Both the position numbers and the translations under genes were made by a program. The notes beneath the pieces are model-generated. The model searched no databases. It was given only the letters and a program-made list of their open reading frames with translations, and had not been told where the DNA came from. Positions 32,877-44,226 of a DNA stretch of 64,000 nucleotides are shown piece after piece (within the stretch, counting starts at the first letter, position 1; every line of letters begins with the position of its first letter). Location: NCBI GenBank assembly GCA_030220185.1, contig JASPKZ010007429.1:1022001-1086000 (forward strand), in the 5' to 3' direction. Source of the stretch: Diploptera punctata (Eukaryota; Arthropoda; Insecta; Blattodea; Blaberidae).

Positions 32877-33104
32877 AAAATTGAAATAATATATTTAATT
32901 CAAATTAAGAATAAAACGTAAATGTTTTACATAAAAATAACAAACACAATACTTGGTTCACAAGTGGTCGGAAGAATTATTAATATTTTTAACGCAAATT
33001 CGCATAAAACTAGGATTTTCAATTTTTGTACTTGGTTAATTTTTGTTCTGAATCCCTCATATATATATCCTATTGACTACATATTCATCATCATCATCAT
33101 CATC

Positions 33105-33975
33105 CAGCCAGGTATTAGTCCTAGAAGAACTGTTACGGCCTGAGAAAGCGGTTTTCGTGTCATATTTTCATAGGTCGACCAAGTGACCGTTTCCCATTTG
33201 GACAGTAGTTCATTATTGCCTTGGGGATCCTGGATCTAGCCATTCTTGAGACATGTTCCTTCCAGTTTAGCTGATATCTGGAGATGTAGTCCAGTATTGG
33301 TGACACATTAAGTTCTTGAAGGATTTCTACATTTTTCTTTCGATCCCATTTGGTGTAGCCAGCTGTTCGGCGCATAAATTTCATCTCACAAGCTGTTAGT
33401 CTGCTTTCATCTCTCGTCCTTATAGTCCACGCTTCACTCCCATAACATAGGACTGGTCGAGCCATTATTTGATAAAGGCGAGTACGAGTTGATTTTTGCA
33501 CTAATGAAGGTTTTAAAACTCTATTAATGATTCCCATTGATTTGTTGAATTTCACAGTTTTCTCTGATAAATCCAAATTTTCAGCAAAAGAGAGTTTATA
33601 TCCTAAATAAGTAAACTCATTAACTCTCTCTAAAATTTTGTTATTTAAACAAATTTTGCTTGGTATTGGGGATTTTCCACAAAAGGCCATTATTTTAGTT
33701 TTATTGGTAGATATTTCCATTGAATATTTCTGGGTTATCAAATTTAAATTATGTACTGATCATTGTAGATCATCTTCAGATATTGCTAGTAAAACAAGAT
33801 CGTCTGCAAACATTATTATATCTAATTTTAAATTTCTATTGATGGTGATACTTCCATGTTTTGTTTCTCTAAAGTCTTTTACAATGGCATTCATATATAT
33901 GTTAAAAAGTAGAGGGGAGAGACCACAACCTTGTCTGACTCCTGAGTTTATTTCTTTCCACTGAGTTATTTTTTC
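33105..33975 (-). mobile_element. LINE fragment, RT fingers/palm to C-terminus
   Basis: The reverse strand gives GVRQGCGLSPLLFNIYMNAI, the catalytic MFADDLVLLAISEDDL, then after a stop an open frame of 193 codons with MEISTNKTKIMAFCGKSP, NEFTYLGYKLSF, RPVLCYGSEAWTIRTRDESR, WKEHVSRMARSRIPKAIM and KRSLGRPM. Ends in an ATG array at the left. Inactive through one internal stop. Confidence 0.85.
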
Positions 33976-34379
33976 TTTTATTTTTATTGCAATGAGAGTT
34001 CACTTATAAATGTTATAAATATTATATATAATCTGCTTTGGGATCTGATCATTAATCAAAATTTCAAATAACATGACTACATATTTTAGACATTAAATCA
34101 TCTATTAAAGAACTTTAAGTAAGGAACATAGATACGTGATAATAAGTTTGAGAATATGATAGCAATTAAACCGAAAGATGTATACTTTGTTACAATTTAG
34201 ATTTTTTAAACTTTCCTTCCACGCAACTAGTAAAAGAAGATATAAAAAATATGCACTTATATACTTCTCGTGCTTTATGCTTACACTCTTATCATAGGAG
34301 GTAGCTTTTGTGGATTTTCGCTGGATAAATCGATTCTTTACCTTTCATTTTCTATTACCATTTATCATTGTGGCAATGG
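33976..34379. other. Unassigned sequence
   Basis: No gene or repeat that I recognise. Confidence 0.4.
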
Positions 34380-34545
34380 TACTATTACAGGTTGAGAAAA
34401 ACCAACTATAACCGCTAGAGGACTCTACATGCTGACCACATGTCATCTCTACAATAGCGGATGATCGCCCGCCTCTGTCATTAATACATGTGGATATGGG
34501 ACCAGCAGCCAGCTGGTAGGCGAAGTAGGCCAAGGCCCTTCTCTG
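34380..34545 (+). mobile_element. SINE-3, 5'-truncated
   Basis: Body from AGGTTGAGAAAAACCAACTA through ACATGTGGATATGGGACC to GGTAGGCGAAGTAGGCCAAG; the tRNA head is missing. Followed by a GA microsatellite (34550-34602). Confidence 0.75.
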
Positions 34546-34568
34546 AAAAAGAGAGAGAGAGAGAGAGA

Positions 34569-34605
<37 letters not shown>

Positions 34606-34744
34606 TTAGATATTAAAGTATTCAATTAATACAGTAAAATTAAAAATGCAGAATGTGCAATTATGTTCAGTAAACTACAATATTTTATTATTTTGATTTT
34701 CCCGCATATTTAGGTAGATGTAACGTAATAGTAACAGTAGGTAA

Positions 34745-35272
34745 ATATATTATGCATTGCAGAGACTTTTGATGTCCCAACTCCTTTCAAAAAACGTTAA
34801 GCTGAAAATATATAAAACTATTATTCTACCAGTTATATTAGATGGGTGCGAAACATGGACTCTTACTTTAAGGGAGAAAATGAGATTACGGGTTTTTGAG
34901 AATAAAGTTCTTAGGAAAATTTTTGGACCAAAGAGAGATGAACAGACAGGTGAATGGAGAAGACTGCGTAACAGTGAACTACATGATCTTTATAGGAAGC
35001 CAGATATAATAAGAACAGTTAAAGTCTCGTAGACTGCAATGGGCAGGACATGTTGCGCGTATAGGGAATGAAAGACGTGCAGGAAAGCATAAGGAAAACG
35101 CCCAGTTGGTAGACCAAGAATGAGGTGTAAGAATAACATTAACTATGATTTGGGGGAAGTAGATTATACAGGGAATGATTGGAAAGCATTGGCTCAGGAT
35201 AGGGATGTATGGAGAGCTTATGTCCGTGCGGCCATGAACCTATGGGTTCGATAGTGCCAGTAAGTAAGGTAA
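34745..35272 (+). mobile_element. LINE copy (GTAA-tail family) upstream of L2HGDH
   Basis: Forward-strand copy: QRLLMSQLLSKNVKLKIYKT, WRRLRNSELHDLYRKPDIIR, a frameshift, then the C-terminus and the tail AGTAAGTAAGG. It ends about 90 bases before the DRE motif of the L2HGDH promoter region. Confidence 0.88.
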
Positions 35273-35361
35273 ATATAATTTTGTAAAATTAAATAATACT
35301 GACATATATGCTGTGCTCTGCCATCTATTATGAAAGTATGGAAATAGCATGGAATTGTAAA

Positions 35362-35387
35362 TATCGATAACAACGTAACTTATCGAT
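35362..35387 (+). promoter_or_regulatory. DRE-type promoter motifs upstream of L2HGDH
   Basis: TATCGATA at 35362-35369 is the exact DREF-binding element of insect housekeeping promoters, and TATCGAT occurs again at 35381-35387. They lie 20-45 bases before the predicted start codon. Position and sequence fit a core promoter or 5' UTR element; the role is inferred. Confidence 0.5.
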
Positions 35388-35407
35388 TTTATTTTGCAAC
35401 TGATAAA

Positions 35408-35529
35408 ATGTCGCTGTTGGTTACATGTCATTCTGGTTGGGGTGCTAGGAAAACTTGTGATATATTATTAAAATCAAACTATATTAGGACTAAATTGTGC
35501 TTACTGAAGCAGTGTAGTTTATATTCGAG
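35408..35529 (+). CDS. L2HGDH: L2HGDH coding exon 1 (mitochondrial leader)
   Basis: Predicted first coding exon of L-2-hydroxyglutarate dehydrogenase. The ATG at 35408 opens 40 codons plus two bases, ending in AG before a strong donor GTGAGT at 35530. The frame is free of stops and reads MSLLVTCHSGWGARKTCDIL, then a segment rich in K, R and L with only one acidic residue, which suits a mitochondrial targeting leader. The two leftover bases (AG) join the first base of exon 2 (C) to make serine, so the intron phases match exactly. No protein similarity is expected in a leader, so the call rests on phase, donor quality, composition and the promoter motif just upstream. A different first exon elsewhere is possible. 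Confidence 0.65.
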
Positions 35530-35754
35530 GTGAGTTATCATATCTAACTATGCCATCATCTTATTAATTTATAAAACAAAACAAAAAATCTTCCTGGATA
35601 ATTTACTATAGCATGTGCAATTATGTTACGTAATAGAGTTCAAGCTTTCGGTTTTGATATAAAATCAATTATTGAAGGATGACTGCTAAAAACTACCATC
35701 GCCCATTTTTCTTTCGTGAACGAGTATGTTGTGTCACTTCAATATGTGTAAAAA

Positions 35755-36605
35755 TTAACTTACTGGCATTATCGAACCCCATAGGTTCATGACCGTGCTG
35801 AAATAAGCTCTCCACACTTCCCTAACCTGAGCTAATATTTTCCAGTCGTGCCCTGTATAATCTACTTTTCTCAAATCATGGGTAATATTATTCTCCCACC
35901 TCATTCTTAGTTTACCAAGTGGACATTTTTCTTTGGTTTTCCTAAAAGCAATTTTTGGAAAAACTACACTTAAACTAGCGTGAAATATTTTTAAAGTCCT
36001 ATAGAACAACAGTGCGCATATGCCAGAGTTTATAGAGCCAGCGATAACCCACAATCGAAGCACATATCGATTACCATCCTCGATTACTAACTGTCACTAT
36101 GAAATTTAAATGACCAATCTTTGCAATAAATCCCCAAAATCTATGTTAAAAAATGTTAATATTAAAATTACCAAACGTTTATTAAAAATGGATGTACACT
36201 TACTTATCACTCCCTATCGCTGATCCAACCAGCGATAACCTAAAACAACGATAGAAAAATCATAGACTAAGTAATATACTCTGTGAAGAAAATAGCAGTT
36301 AGCATCACAATATTGTCTAACATTGTCATAATATTGTGATTTGCATATTCAAATAAATACTTGAAAATTGTCTAATAATGTTATAAAATTGTTTGAAAAG
36401 TTTAAAATATTAAGTAATGTTAGTAAATACAGAATAAGAGCTATAGTTTACAACAATATAACTGATAAACCAAGCGCTAGTAGAAGTGCAGTTGAGCCCC
36501 TCTTTCATTCCCCATTTGTGACGCATGCCCTGCCCATCGCGGTTCACGAGACTTAACTGTTATTATTATATCTGGTTTCCTATGAAGATCATGTAGTTCA
36601 CTATT
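35755..36605 (-). mobile_element. LINE copy (GTAA-tail family) split by repeat E552
   Basis: Reverse-strand LINE 35755-35945 (C-terminal WRAYFSTVMNLW region) continues at 36498-36605 (CCCTCTTTCATTCCCC..., the region before it in the protein). The interval is a 552 bp element. Inside intron 1 of L2HGDH. Confidence 0.75.
35946..36497. mobile_element. Repeat E552, copy 1
   Basis: A 552 bp element that interrupts a LINE. The ends share an inverted AACTRCACTT word. Inside are repeated CAGCGATAACC motifs. An inverted copy is at 38011-38566, and a partial, diverged one at 55800-55990. No ORF of note; probably a non-autonomous DNA transposon. Confidence 0.6.
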
Positions 36606-37109
36606 ATGGATAATCTAATGATACCTCAAACACAAATTTGACAAAAAAAATGTGACATCTGGTTTTTTCCTGTACCCTTCATTTATAGTAAATTAGACCA
36701 TATCCAAGCCACCTATTAGCTCATTCCAAAAATATCTCTGACAGACGCACGCAAAAGAATTAGCTAGCTCTGTTTGTTGCTACACGTGACGTCATATAAA
36801 GCAGTGATACACTGTCCACGTCCCATATCTCTATAGAACTCATAGATAGCAGGGTCACGTGTTCTAATTCCATGCATAAATACGTCTGCCAGTGGCCCTC
36901 CGTCAAACAACTGCCGCTTACTCCTTAAACGCCGGTAATAAGTTTGAATTCGCATAAGCCTAATGTAAACAAACTCTTACATATTGTATTACTCCACTGA
37001 CTCCATCTATTGAAAGACATAGTGAGAGTACTACTAATTTAACTGCCATGTGACTGTAAATTGTGTATGGAACTGTCATTGATAGAAACATTGTTCTTAG
37101 GTGACATCA
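36606..37109. other. Unassigned intron sequence
   Basis: Intron 1 of L2HGDH; no feature recognised. Confidence 0.4.
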
Positions 37110-37590
37110 TATCATCATCATAATTGGCTCGACAGCCCCATGTGGGCCTTGGCCGCCTTCAGAAACCTATGCCAGACTTCCCTGTTCTGCGCTTAATTCT
37201 TCCAGTTTTTTATTTTTAAAATTTTAATGTCTTGAATTATACCATCCTCCCATCTTAATTTAGGTCTTCCAACTTTTCTGGCCAATAGTGGTTGTTCATT
37301 GTAAATTCTTTTTGTAATCCTTTTGTTGTCCATGCGAATAATGTGTCCAGCCCATGCCAATCTATTAACTTTAACAAAATTCAAAATATCTGGCTGATTG
37401 TACAATTTATACAATTCATTATTGTATCTCTTTCTCCATGCATTATTTTCTTTCACGGCACCAAAAATGGACCTCAGTATCTTCCTTTCAAAACGCCCTA
37501 ATAATTCCTCATCAGATTTCAACATGGTCCAAGTTTCTGATGCGTAAGTTAACACTGGTCTAAGGAGAACTTTATACAGGTGACATATTG
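37110..37590 (-). mobile_element. LINE fragment, RT C-terminus
   Basis: Reverse strand: MLTYASETWTMLKSDEELLG, RNNAWRKRYNNEL-like block, AWAGHIIRMDNKRITKRIYN, KVGRPKLRWEDGI, stop after KNWKN, then a further AQNREVW piece and an end typical of the family. A family distinct from the GTAA-tail LINE though similar in motif order. Confidence 0.8.
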
Positions 37591-38010
37591 TATGGGAAAT
37601 AAGACTGAATATACTCGGACCAACGGATCTGTGCCTCTACAGCGCTTACATTATTCTTAGAAAAGTACACGTCTATACTCACATAATTTCACCGCACTCC
37701 CCTCCCGCTATGTCAAAGGGCAGCCAATGGTAACTTATCGGGTAGGGATGTTGTCAAACTTCCCCCAGTGTCATGACTCTTGAATATTGAATAATGCAAG
37801 GTTGGAGTTGAGTTGACAACACTGGAGTGCAAGTGCAAGAGAGAGATAAGAATGCAGGGAGGGAAATGATTTGCCGAGGCAGAAAAGGAAGTAGGCTTTA
37901 GTTTGCATACCTTACGGGGGCACAGATCTGTTGGACAGACAATACAAGGTAAGATGATACCAATAATTTGAAACTCCCATTTCTTATTTGTTTATAATTT
38001 TTTAAAAAAT
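37591..38010. other. Unassigned intron sequence
   Basis: No feature recognised; moderately GC-richer than its surroundings. Confidence 0.35.
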
Positions 38011-38566
38011 GGCTCAACTGCACTTCTACTTACACTTGATTTTTCAGTTTATGATTGTAAACTATAGCTTTTCTTCTATATTTACTAACATTATTTAATA
38101 TTTTTAATTTTTCAAACAATTTTTATAACATTATTAGACAATTTTGAAATATTTATTTAAATACGCAAATCACAATATTATAACACTGATTAGACAATAT
38201 TGTGATGTTAACTGCTATTATCTCCACAGAGTATATTACTTAGTCTATGATTTTTCTATCGCTGTTTTGGGTTATCGCTGGTTGGATCAGCATTAGGATG
38301 TGATAAGTAAGTTTACATCCATTTTAATAAATGTTTGGTAATTTTAATACTATTAATATTTTTTTTAACATAGATTTGGGGATTTATTGCAAAGATTGGT
38401 CATTTAAATTTCATAGCGACAGATAGTAATCGAGGATGATAATCGATATGTGGTTTGATTGTGGGTTATCGCTGGCTCTATAAACTCTGGCGCATGTGCA
38501 CTGTTGTTCTATAGGACTGAAAATATTCCATGCAAGTTTAAGTGCAGTTTTTCCAAAAAAATATTA
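38011..38566. mobile_element. Repeat E552, copy 2 (inverted relative to copy 1)
   Basis: Starts GGCTCAACTGCACTTCTACT and ends AAGTGCAGTTTTTCC, the reverse complement of copy 1 with scattered substitutions, including GGGTTATCGCTGG motifs. Confidence 0.7.
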
Positions 38567-38712
38567 ATGGGTGTCTATAATCAGATATTAACTTTTTTTT
38601 CCATGATGTTGATAGGTATCTTTTATTTACAATTTTATTACGAGCAGAATTTATGGTGCATGCTGATTCACCTATAAATTCTGCTGTTATTTTCACCACA
38701 TCTTCAATGTCT

Positions 38713-39012
38713 AACTAACTCACTGGCACTATGAAACCCATAGGTTCATGGCCTCATGGACATAAGCACTCCATGCATACCTATCCTGAGCCAGTGTACC
38801 CCAATCATCCCCTGTACAATCTACCTCCCTCAAATCATAGTTAATGTTATTCTCTCATCTCATTCTTGGTCTACCAACTGGGAATTTAACTCTGGTTTTC
38901 CTACAAGAAGCTTTCATGCACGTCTTTCATTCCCCATTCGTGCCACATGTCCAGTGTACGAGACTTAAATGTTCTTATTATATCTGGCTTCCTATAAAGA
39001 CCATGCATCCTC
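38713..39012 (-). mobile_element. LINE copy (GTAA-tail family)
   Basis: A 5'-truncated reverse-strand copy of the last 100 codons with several changes. CTTCAATGTCTA and CCTCAATGTTTA at the two sides are a probable decayed target duplication. Confidence 0.8.
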
Positions 39013-39412
39013 AATGTTTAATGTAGTATATTTTTTATGCCTAATGTGGAATATTTTAACTGTTTGAAAACATTAAAAATAATTTGTTTCTCTCCGCTTT
39101 TAAATACTTTCCTTTCGAATGTTTTGTAATTCTACAAAAGTGGCCATTTTGAAACACTGAAATTCCAATGTACAGTATTCTGCATTGCACATGCGTAAAA
39201 ATAAAACAATGCTTATTTAATGTATTAAAATTGTAATTATATATTTTAAGATTCTCCTATATAACATTTATAGACATGTGCTAGATAATATAATTTTTTT
39301 TATTTTTATTTCCTTTAATTTGAGTGTTAGACAGTGAACTACTTTTCCTTACAAGCTTAAAGATAAAAACCATTATTTGACCAATGAAAATGCAGTCCAT
39401 ACATCTAGTTTG
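39013..39412. other. Unassigned intron sequence
   Basis: AT-rich; no feature recognised. Confidence 0.4.
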
Positions 39413-39880
39413 TTTACATCATCATCATCCGCAAGTAATAGGCCATGTGGCCTCTTATGATCTCAAAGAGGAATTTTCCATCCAGCACTTTTTTTTGGAC
39501 GTCCCAGCGATCTTGCCTAGGGGCAGTAATGAAGCATGGCTTTTGGAATTCTGTGAGATGGCATTCGTTGAAGATGGGCTTTCCAGTTGTTCTGGTAGGT
39601 TTGTACATGATGAGAATGGGTTCTTCATCCAACTCTTCCATAATTTCATTTTTTTTATGGTCCCACTTTTTTAGCTTGCTGTACGGCACATAAATCACAT
39701 CTCATTTGCTGTTGTTCGGCTTTCGTCTTTTCTTTGTATTGTCCATGCTTCACTACCATATCTTAATACTGGTCTTGCGAGAACCTTATAAAGCTGTAAT
39801 CTTGTGTTCTTTTGTACTAAAGATGGTTTCATTATACTGTTAATTATCCCTGCTGTTTTTGTGAAATTTGTATTTTTTAT
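39413..39880 (-). mobile_element. LINE fragment, RT C-terminus, decayed
   Basis: Reverse-strand sequence parallels the 33160 family: KLKKWDHKKNEIMEELDEEP (cf. KWDRKKNVEILQELNVSP) and an upstream part with PVLRYGSEAWTI-like coding in another frame. Ends in an ATG array. Confidence 0.65.
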
Positions 39881-39889
39881 ATATATATA

Positions 39890-40745
39890 TATAAGCTTTA
39901 TCTTGAAATAAGAATCAAATAAGTCGTGAATTCTTCTTACCTCATATAGCTATGTTTTTTAACACAGAACTGCATTATCAGAAAAAAACATAGTTTCCAT
40001 CCTCAACTGTTTTCACGGCTGTCAATTTTTTCTTTTGCCAGCAATTTTCAAAACTTCCATCTGGTGTACTTTTGAAGAAGAATTTTCTAAACTGCCATTT
40101 GGTGTACTTTTGAAGAACTTTGTAATCAAGCTTGGTTCGTCTGGAATCTCGAAATTCATGGTTCTAGTACGTTTTTTTTAATGTACATCTTTTCCCAAAC
40201 TGTTAATTCCAAAGGTTTAGATAGATGTTTCAAAAGTTTTACTTCTTTTTCAATTCTATGATTCTCTAATAAACTATGTGCTGCTATAGCTGATTTTTCA
40301 ATTTCACCATTTTTTATCTTTGTAAAGTGTTCTTTTTTACGAGTTTCCAAGTTCCTTCTTGTTTTTCCTATATACACTTTATTGCAGTCTTTGCAATTAA
40401 TTTGATAAATTCCAGATTTTTTATTGTCTAGGTTGTTAACTTTTTTATTAGTTAACAGAAGTTTACCCAGGCTGAATTTGATTAATCAGAGCCAATGTTA
40501 TATTAAATTTTCTTGAAAATCTTTTGAAATGTGTTATAAACTTCTGGATGGTAAGTGAATTTCTTGAATTTTTCATATTTCTTGGAATTATGTTGCAGAG
40601 TAGTATATTCATGTAACCTTTTTTTGTTGTTTAAATTTCTTTAATCTCTTGTTTATTATGTCTTCATCAAAACCATTTATGTTAGCTATGTGTACAATGT
40701 GATTATATTCATTCTCAAAATCCTCCACATTAAGTGGAATATTTA
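39890..40745 (-). mobile_element. Penelope-like element, GIY-YIG endonuclease region
   Basis: The reverse strand encodes SGIYQINCKDCNKVYIGKTR (GIY ... YIG signature), then RKKEHFTKIKNGEIEKSAIA, AAHSLLENHRIEKEVKLLK, LELTVWEKMYIKK and a frameshift near the C-terminus. Upstream coding for the RT thumb region extends weakly to 40745. The left end has the CTTACCTCATA subterminal word. Inside intron 1 of L2HGDH; inactive. Confidence 0.85.
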
Positions 40746-40754
40746 TTAATCATA

Positions 40755-41025
40755 AGTAATGCCACGAGTGATTTCCAATTTATCTAGAGAATTTGGAAAT
40801 CAAGAGTGGCATTTGTTAGGACTATTTAACAAATAAAATTAAGATGTTTACTCACAAATCATTATTTAAATATAGTTATTTTAAAATATTTATATATTTA
40901 ATGTAAACGGCGATGTTTGAAAACAAATCAGAAACGATTGGTACGCTTCATTTGCTTCTTTTGTTCATCAATGCAACCAGATCATATTATTTACTACCAA
41001 AGGAATGCAATATTGTAAGAATGCA
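40755..41025 (+). repeat. Interspersed repeat R270
   Basis: Second copy of the repeat seen at 32270, with GTAAACGGCGATGTTTGAAA and GCAATATTGTAAGAATGCA. Confidence 0.65.
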
Positions 41026-41602
41026 CTCTAGTGGAGAAAAAATGAAACACATCAAACTGTATATTAATTCATTTCTGATGTCGTATGATGTAAATATGAC
41101 GATTATATTTTTCTGGATTGTTACCTGGGAAAAAATACATTTAAGAAAGTACAAACAGTGGTTTCTTTTTTTCGTGGTATAATCAATTGCTACAAATGTT
41201 TTTATATTAACTCCCGCATGTGCTATGTGTTGACATTCAGGCACTATATATACAATCTGGTAGCCGTATTTCTTAGAGAGTCAGTCACTGCAAAATAATG
41301 CTATGACCTATTTAGAATGTTAAAAAGGAAATGCTTTCTTTATTATAATAAACTTTAGTTGGTAAATTCTAGGCGAAACATGACTGTGATTGGTTGTAAA
41401 TAAAAAATCATTGAAATGTGATTGGTTATTGATTCCCATTTGGGGCATGAGTTAAATAGTCTATGTAATTATCTTGAAATGTTAAATTATAACCCTAATT
41501 TATAGTGGTTTTCATTACAACCGGAACTTAGCTTGGAAAGGGTATAGCATTCTGGTTTTCTACAATATATTCATTATTCATTTTAACTTGCAAATGTTGC
41601 AG
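41026..41602. other. Intron 1 end, unassigned
   Basis: No repeat recognised. Ends in the acceptor TTGCAAATGTTGCAG at 41602. Confidence 0.5.
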
Positions 41603-42023
41603 CTCCTGTGTTGATGCCTCAGATCATTATGATGTTGTTGTGGTTGGAGGAGGAATCGTGGGCATGGCAGCAGCCCGAGAATTGCGACTGCGTTATCCTA
41701 ACCTGAAGATGGCAGTGTTGGAGAAGGAAAGCCAACTTGCTCAACATCAGACAGGTCATAACAGTGGTGTGATACATGCTGGCATTTATTATAAACCAGG
41801 AAGCCTAAAAGCAAAGCTCTGTGTGGAAGGTCTGCACCTCATGTACGAGTTCTGTGATTCCCACAAAATTCCGTATAAGAAAGTTGGTAAACTCATTGTT
41901 GCCACAAATGCACTAGAAGTGGAGAGATTAGACGATCTTCAAGAGAGAGGAATAAAGAATAATGTGCCTGATCTTGAAATGGTAGACATTAAAAAAATAA
42001 AAGAAATTGAACCACATTGTGAG
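41603..42023 (+). CDS. L2HGDH: L2HGDH exon 2 (FAD-binding fold)
   Basis: L-2-hydroxyglutarate dehydrogenase oxidises L-2-hydroxyglutarate to 2-oxoglutarate with FAD in mitochondria, a metabolite-repair reaction. The exon runs from the acceptor at 41602 to the donor GAG|GTAATT at 42024 (421 bases; starts in phase 2, ends in phase 0). It encodes YDVVVVGGGIVGMAAARELR, a Rossmann GxGxxG dinucleotide-binding motif followed by the acidic end of the second strand (VLEKE), then the family hallmark HQTGHNSGVIHAGIYYKPGS and LKAKLCVEG. The order and wording follow animal L2HGDH (human: HQTGHNSGVIHSGIYYKP) closely, with no stop or frameshift. The frame stays open into the intron, but the next exon continues the protein exactly. 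The best-supported gene segment in the window. Confidence 0.95.
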
Positions 42024-42058
42024 GTAATTTTTTTTTTTTTTCTGTTTGTCTTACTTTA

Positions 42059-42654
42059 ATTAGTAGTAGTAGTAGTAGTAGGCACTGAGCTACAAGCCGG
42101 AGGGTCGAGGGTTCAAGTCCCGTTGGGGTCAGGATTTTTAAACTGACCCAAACCCTCTGGCGGCACTATGGCCCTGGGGTCGACTCAGCCTCTAACGGAA
42201 ATGAGTACCAGACGCTTGTTCTGGGGTAAAGGCGGCCGTCACGCAGGGCTGACAACCCGGCTGACATTAAGTGCCGATTGTCTATAAAAAGTGGGAGCCT
42301 TAACCTCCTACTACCCCAAGGGCCTCCGGGCCTGTTGTGGGATCACTTTACTTGGGGGCACGCCGTAGCGTAGTGGTTAAGGCACTGAGCTACAAGCCGG
42401 AGGGTCGAGGGTTCAAGTCCCGTTGGGGTCAGGATTTTTAAACTGACCCAAACCCTCTGGCGGCACTATGGCCCTAGGGTCGACTCAGCCTCTAACGGAA
42501 ATGAGTACCAGACGCTTGTTCTGGGGTAAAGGCGGCCGTCACGCAGGGCTGACAACCCGGCTGACATAAAGTGCCGATTGTCTAGAAAAAGTGGGAGCCC
42601 TAACCTCCTACTACCCCAAGGGCCTCCGGGTCTGTTGTGGGATCACTTTACTTT
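42059..42654 (+). mobile_element. Tandem pair of SINE-4 flanked by AGT repeats
   Basis: A head-truncated copy (42083-42356, starting GGCACTGAGCTACAAGCCGG) is followed directly by a complete one (42357-42654, head GGGGCACGCCGTAGCGTAGT, B box GGGTTCAAGTCCC). The two are nearly identical, so the pair is recent. AGT units precede (42062-42081) and follow (42656-42670). It starts about 35 bases after the exon 2 donor. A third copy is at 61018-61316. Confidence 0.88.
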
Positions 42655-42959
42655 TAGTAGTAGTAGTAGTATTGCAAATGTATCTGAAGCTCTTGATTTG
42701 TCATCATTCGCAGTTGCGGGCTTCCCAATAATATTCAGCAATTTGGAATGGTGGTTCCACTATTGTCTATTCATGAACAATCAGCGCAGAATGCAAAGTG
42801 GTCCTTGTTCAATTCTCGAGTATTTGTGTTCTTAGCACTACTATGCAGTAGTGGAGAGTCCTATTAGCTTAATTCTATGTTAGATGTGCTGCCACGCAAT
42901 CATGAGACCAGTTTCAAAGACGAAATGATGCAACTGCAATTGAGCTGGGGCTGTTTGGG

Positions 42960-43503
42960 ATTGTATCCGGTTCTAGTAATGTCTTCCCCTCAGGGGTCCC
43001 ACCCTAGGGGATATGTGGATGGCGACCCCAAGGTGCCCAAGCTGAGCAAAATATTATTACTGTCCACTTACTTATGTTTTTGCTCCTTCGTTTTGCTTCT
43101 TATATCTAAATTGGTTATTTATTGCCTTTCCATGGTACCATTATCCTCTTTCATTCAAAACTTTTACCGATGCACGGTCTCCCCTTGACTGAACTCTTGT
43201 TTTCTGTTCTTCGAACCCAAGGTGTATTAGAGTATTCGAAGCCTAGGGGATCTCTTCATTTCTTTTCTCCTAAACATTTCTAAAAAAAAAAGAGTGTATT
43301 GTAGTTTGCCTCCGCTGGTAATACTAGCAGGTGCACTCTGGGTCATGCAAAATGAACTACGAAAGATGTTCAATATGCTTCCCAAAGCAAAAGACTCCGG
43401 AGTAAAAGTCCCCCATTCGGATCTCCGGGAGGGGACTGTTTTGGGAGAAAAGACAAATAACATCAAGGTCTTACAATGGAATGTAGGTGGAATGTCCCAA
43501 TAA
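42960..43503 (+). mobile_element. LINE 5' region with endonuclease start
   Basis: Begins CCCCTCAGGGGTCC, and ends in a frame with SGVKVPHSDLREGTVLGEKT, then NIKVLQWNVGGMSQ and stop. KVLQWNxxG is the N-terminal strand of LINE APE-type endonucleases. The 5' half matches 15332-15740. The rest of the LINE is absent here. Confidence 0.65.
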
Positions 43504-43561
43504 AAATAAACAGAACTTCAGGTTATACTGAATAAAGTCTTCCTTTACTAGTAAATAGTAA

Positions 43562-43828
43562 TAAAGTTTTTTGAGACTGGGAGACATCTTACCTCAAATT
43601 AATGTTGATTTATTCTTGAAGATGTTTCAATATAATCTTCTATTTCATCATCACAGGGTTCACAACATAAAACTCATCAGTCTGGGCAAGCTGATGATGA
43701 TATAGAAGATTATATTGAAACATGTTCAAGAATAAATCAAAATTAATTTGAGGTAAGATATTTCCCAGTCTCAAAAAACTAATTTAAAAAAGAACCTCAA
43801 AGCATTACTTCCTAAAATAAACCATTAC
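43562..43828. mobile_element. Penelope-type fold-back insertion, 10-base TSD
   Basis: A hairpin (arms from TTTTTTGAGACTGGGA to TCCCAGTCTCAAAAAA) followed by the shared terminal word AACCTCAAAGCATTACTTCC. TAAATAGTAA is duplicated at 43552-43561 and 43829-43838. No protein. Inside intron 2 of L2HGDH. Confidence 0.8.
43691..43726 (+). ncRNA. Hammerhead-ribozyme-like motif
   Basis: CTGATGA (43691-43697), an A/T-rich stem II (ATATA/TATAT), GAAA (43717-43720) and the self-complementary ACATGT stem III. The left-arm mirror copy has the core changed to GTGATGA. Confidence 0.5.
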
Positions 43829-44226
43829 TAAATAGTAACTCACCCCATAGTGAAAAGGTCAAAACAGTAAAAAAAAAAACAAGCTGGACAACGCAGAATG
43901 CGGCTGGGTTTGCAACTACTGCGTTGCCGCCAAACTTCTGGTGAAGCTGACAAGGGGACAAAGATTGAGTCCATTAAGCCCAAAAAAATTTGAAAGTAAT
44001 GCCGAAGCAATTACTTAATTTGATAAATGTAAAACACTGAAAATTATTTGCCACATGGCTGTAGACCGGTAACTATATGTCGTGCTCCATTCTGATTGGC
44101 TCCTGTACCTATCAAGGTGTATGTGTGTAAATTAAATTAATTTTCATGAAATCGGATTTTTATTATGGTTTAAAATTAGTACTTTGACTAGTAATGTTAA
44201 TTTTATTATGCAATTGTTAAAAGATT

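Noticed and set aside
36368..36556. 62-codon ORF in repeat E552
   Set aside because: Runs across the junction of E552 and a LINE fragment, so it is not an original frame.
41024..41280. Possible additional L2HGDH exon upstream of exon 2
   Set aside because: No phase-compatible exon with good splice sites; the 35408 exon fits exactly.
42578..42835. 85-codon ORF after the SINE-4 pair
   Set aside because: Starts inside the SINE, has no homology that I recognise, and lies in an L2HGDH intron.
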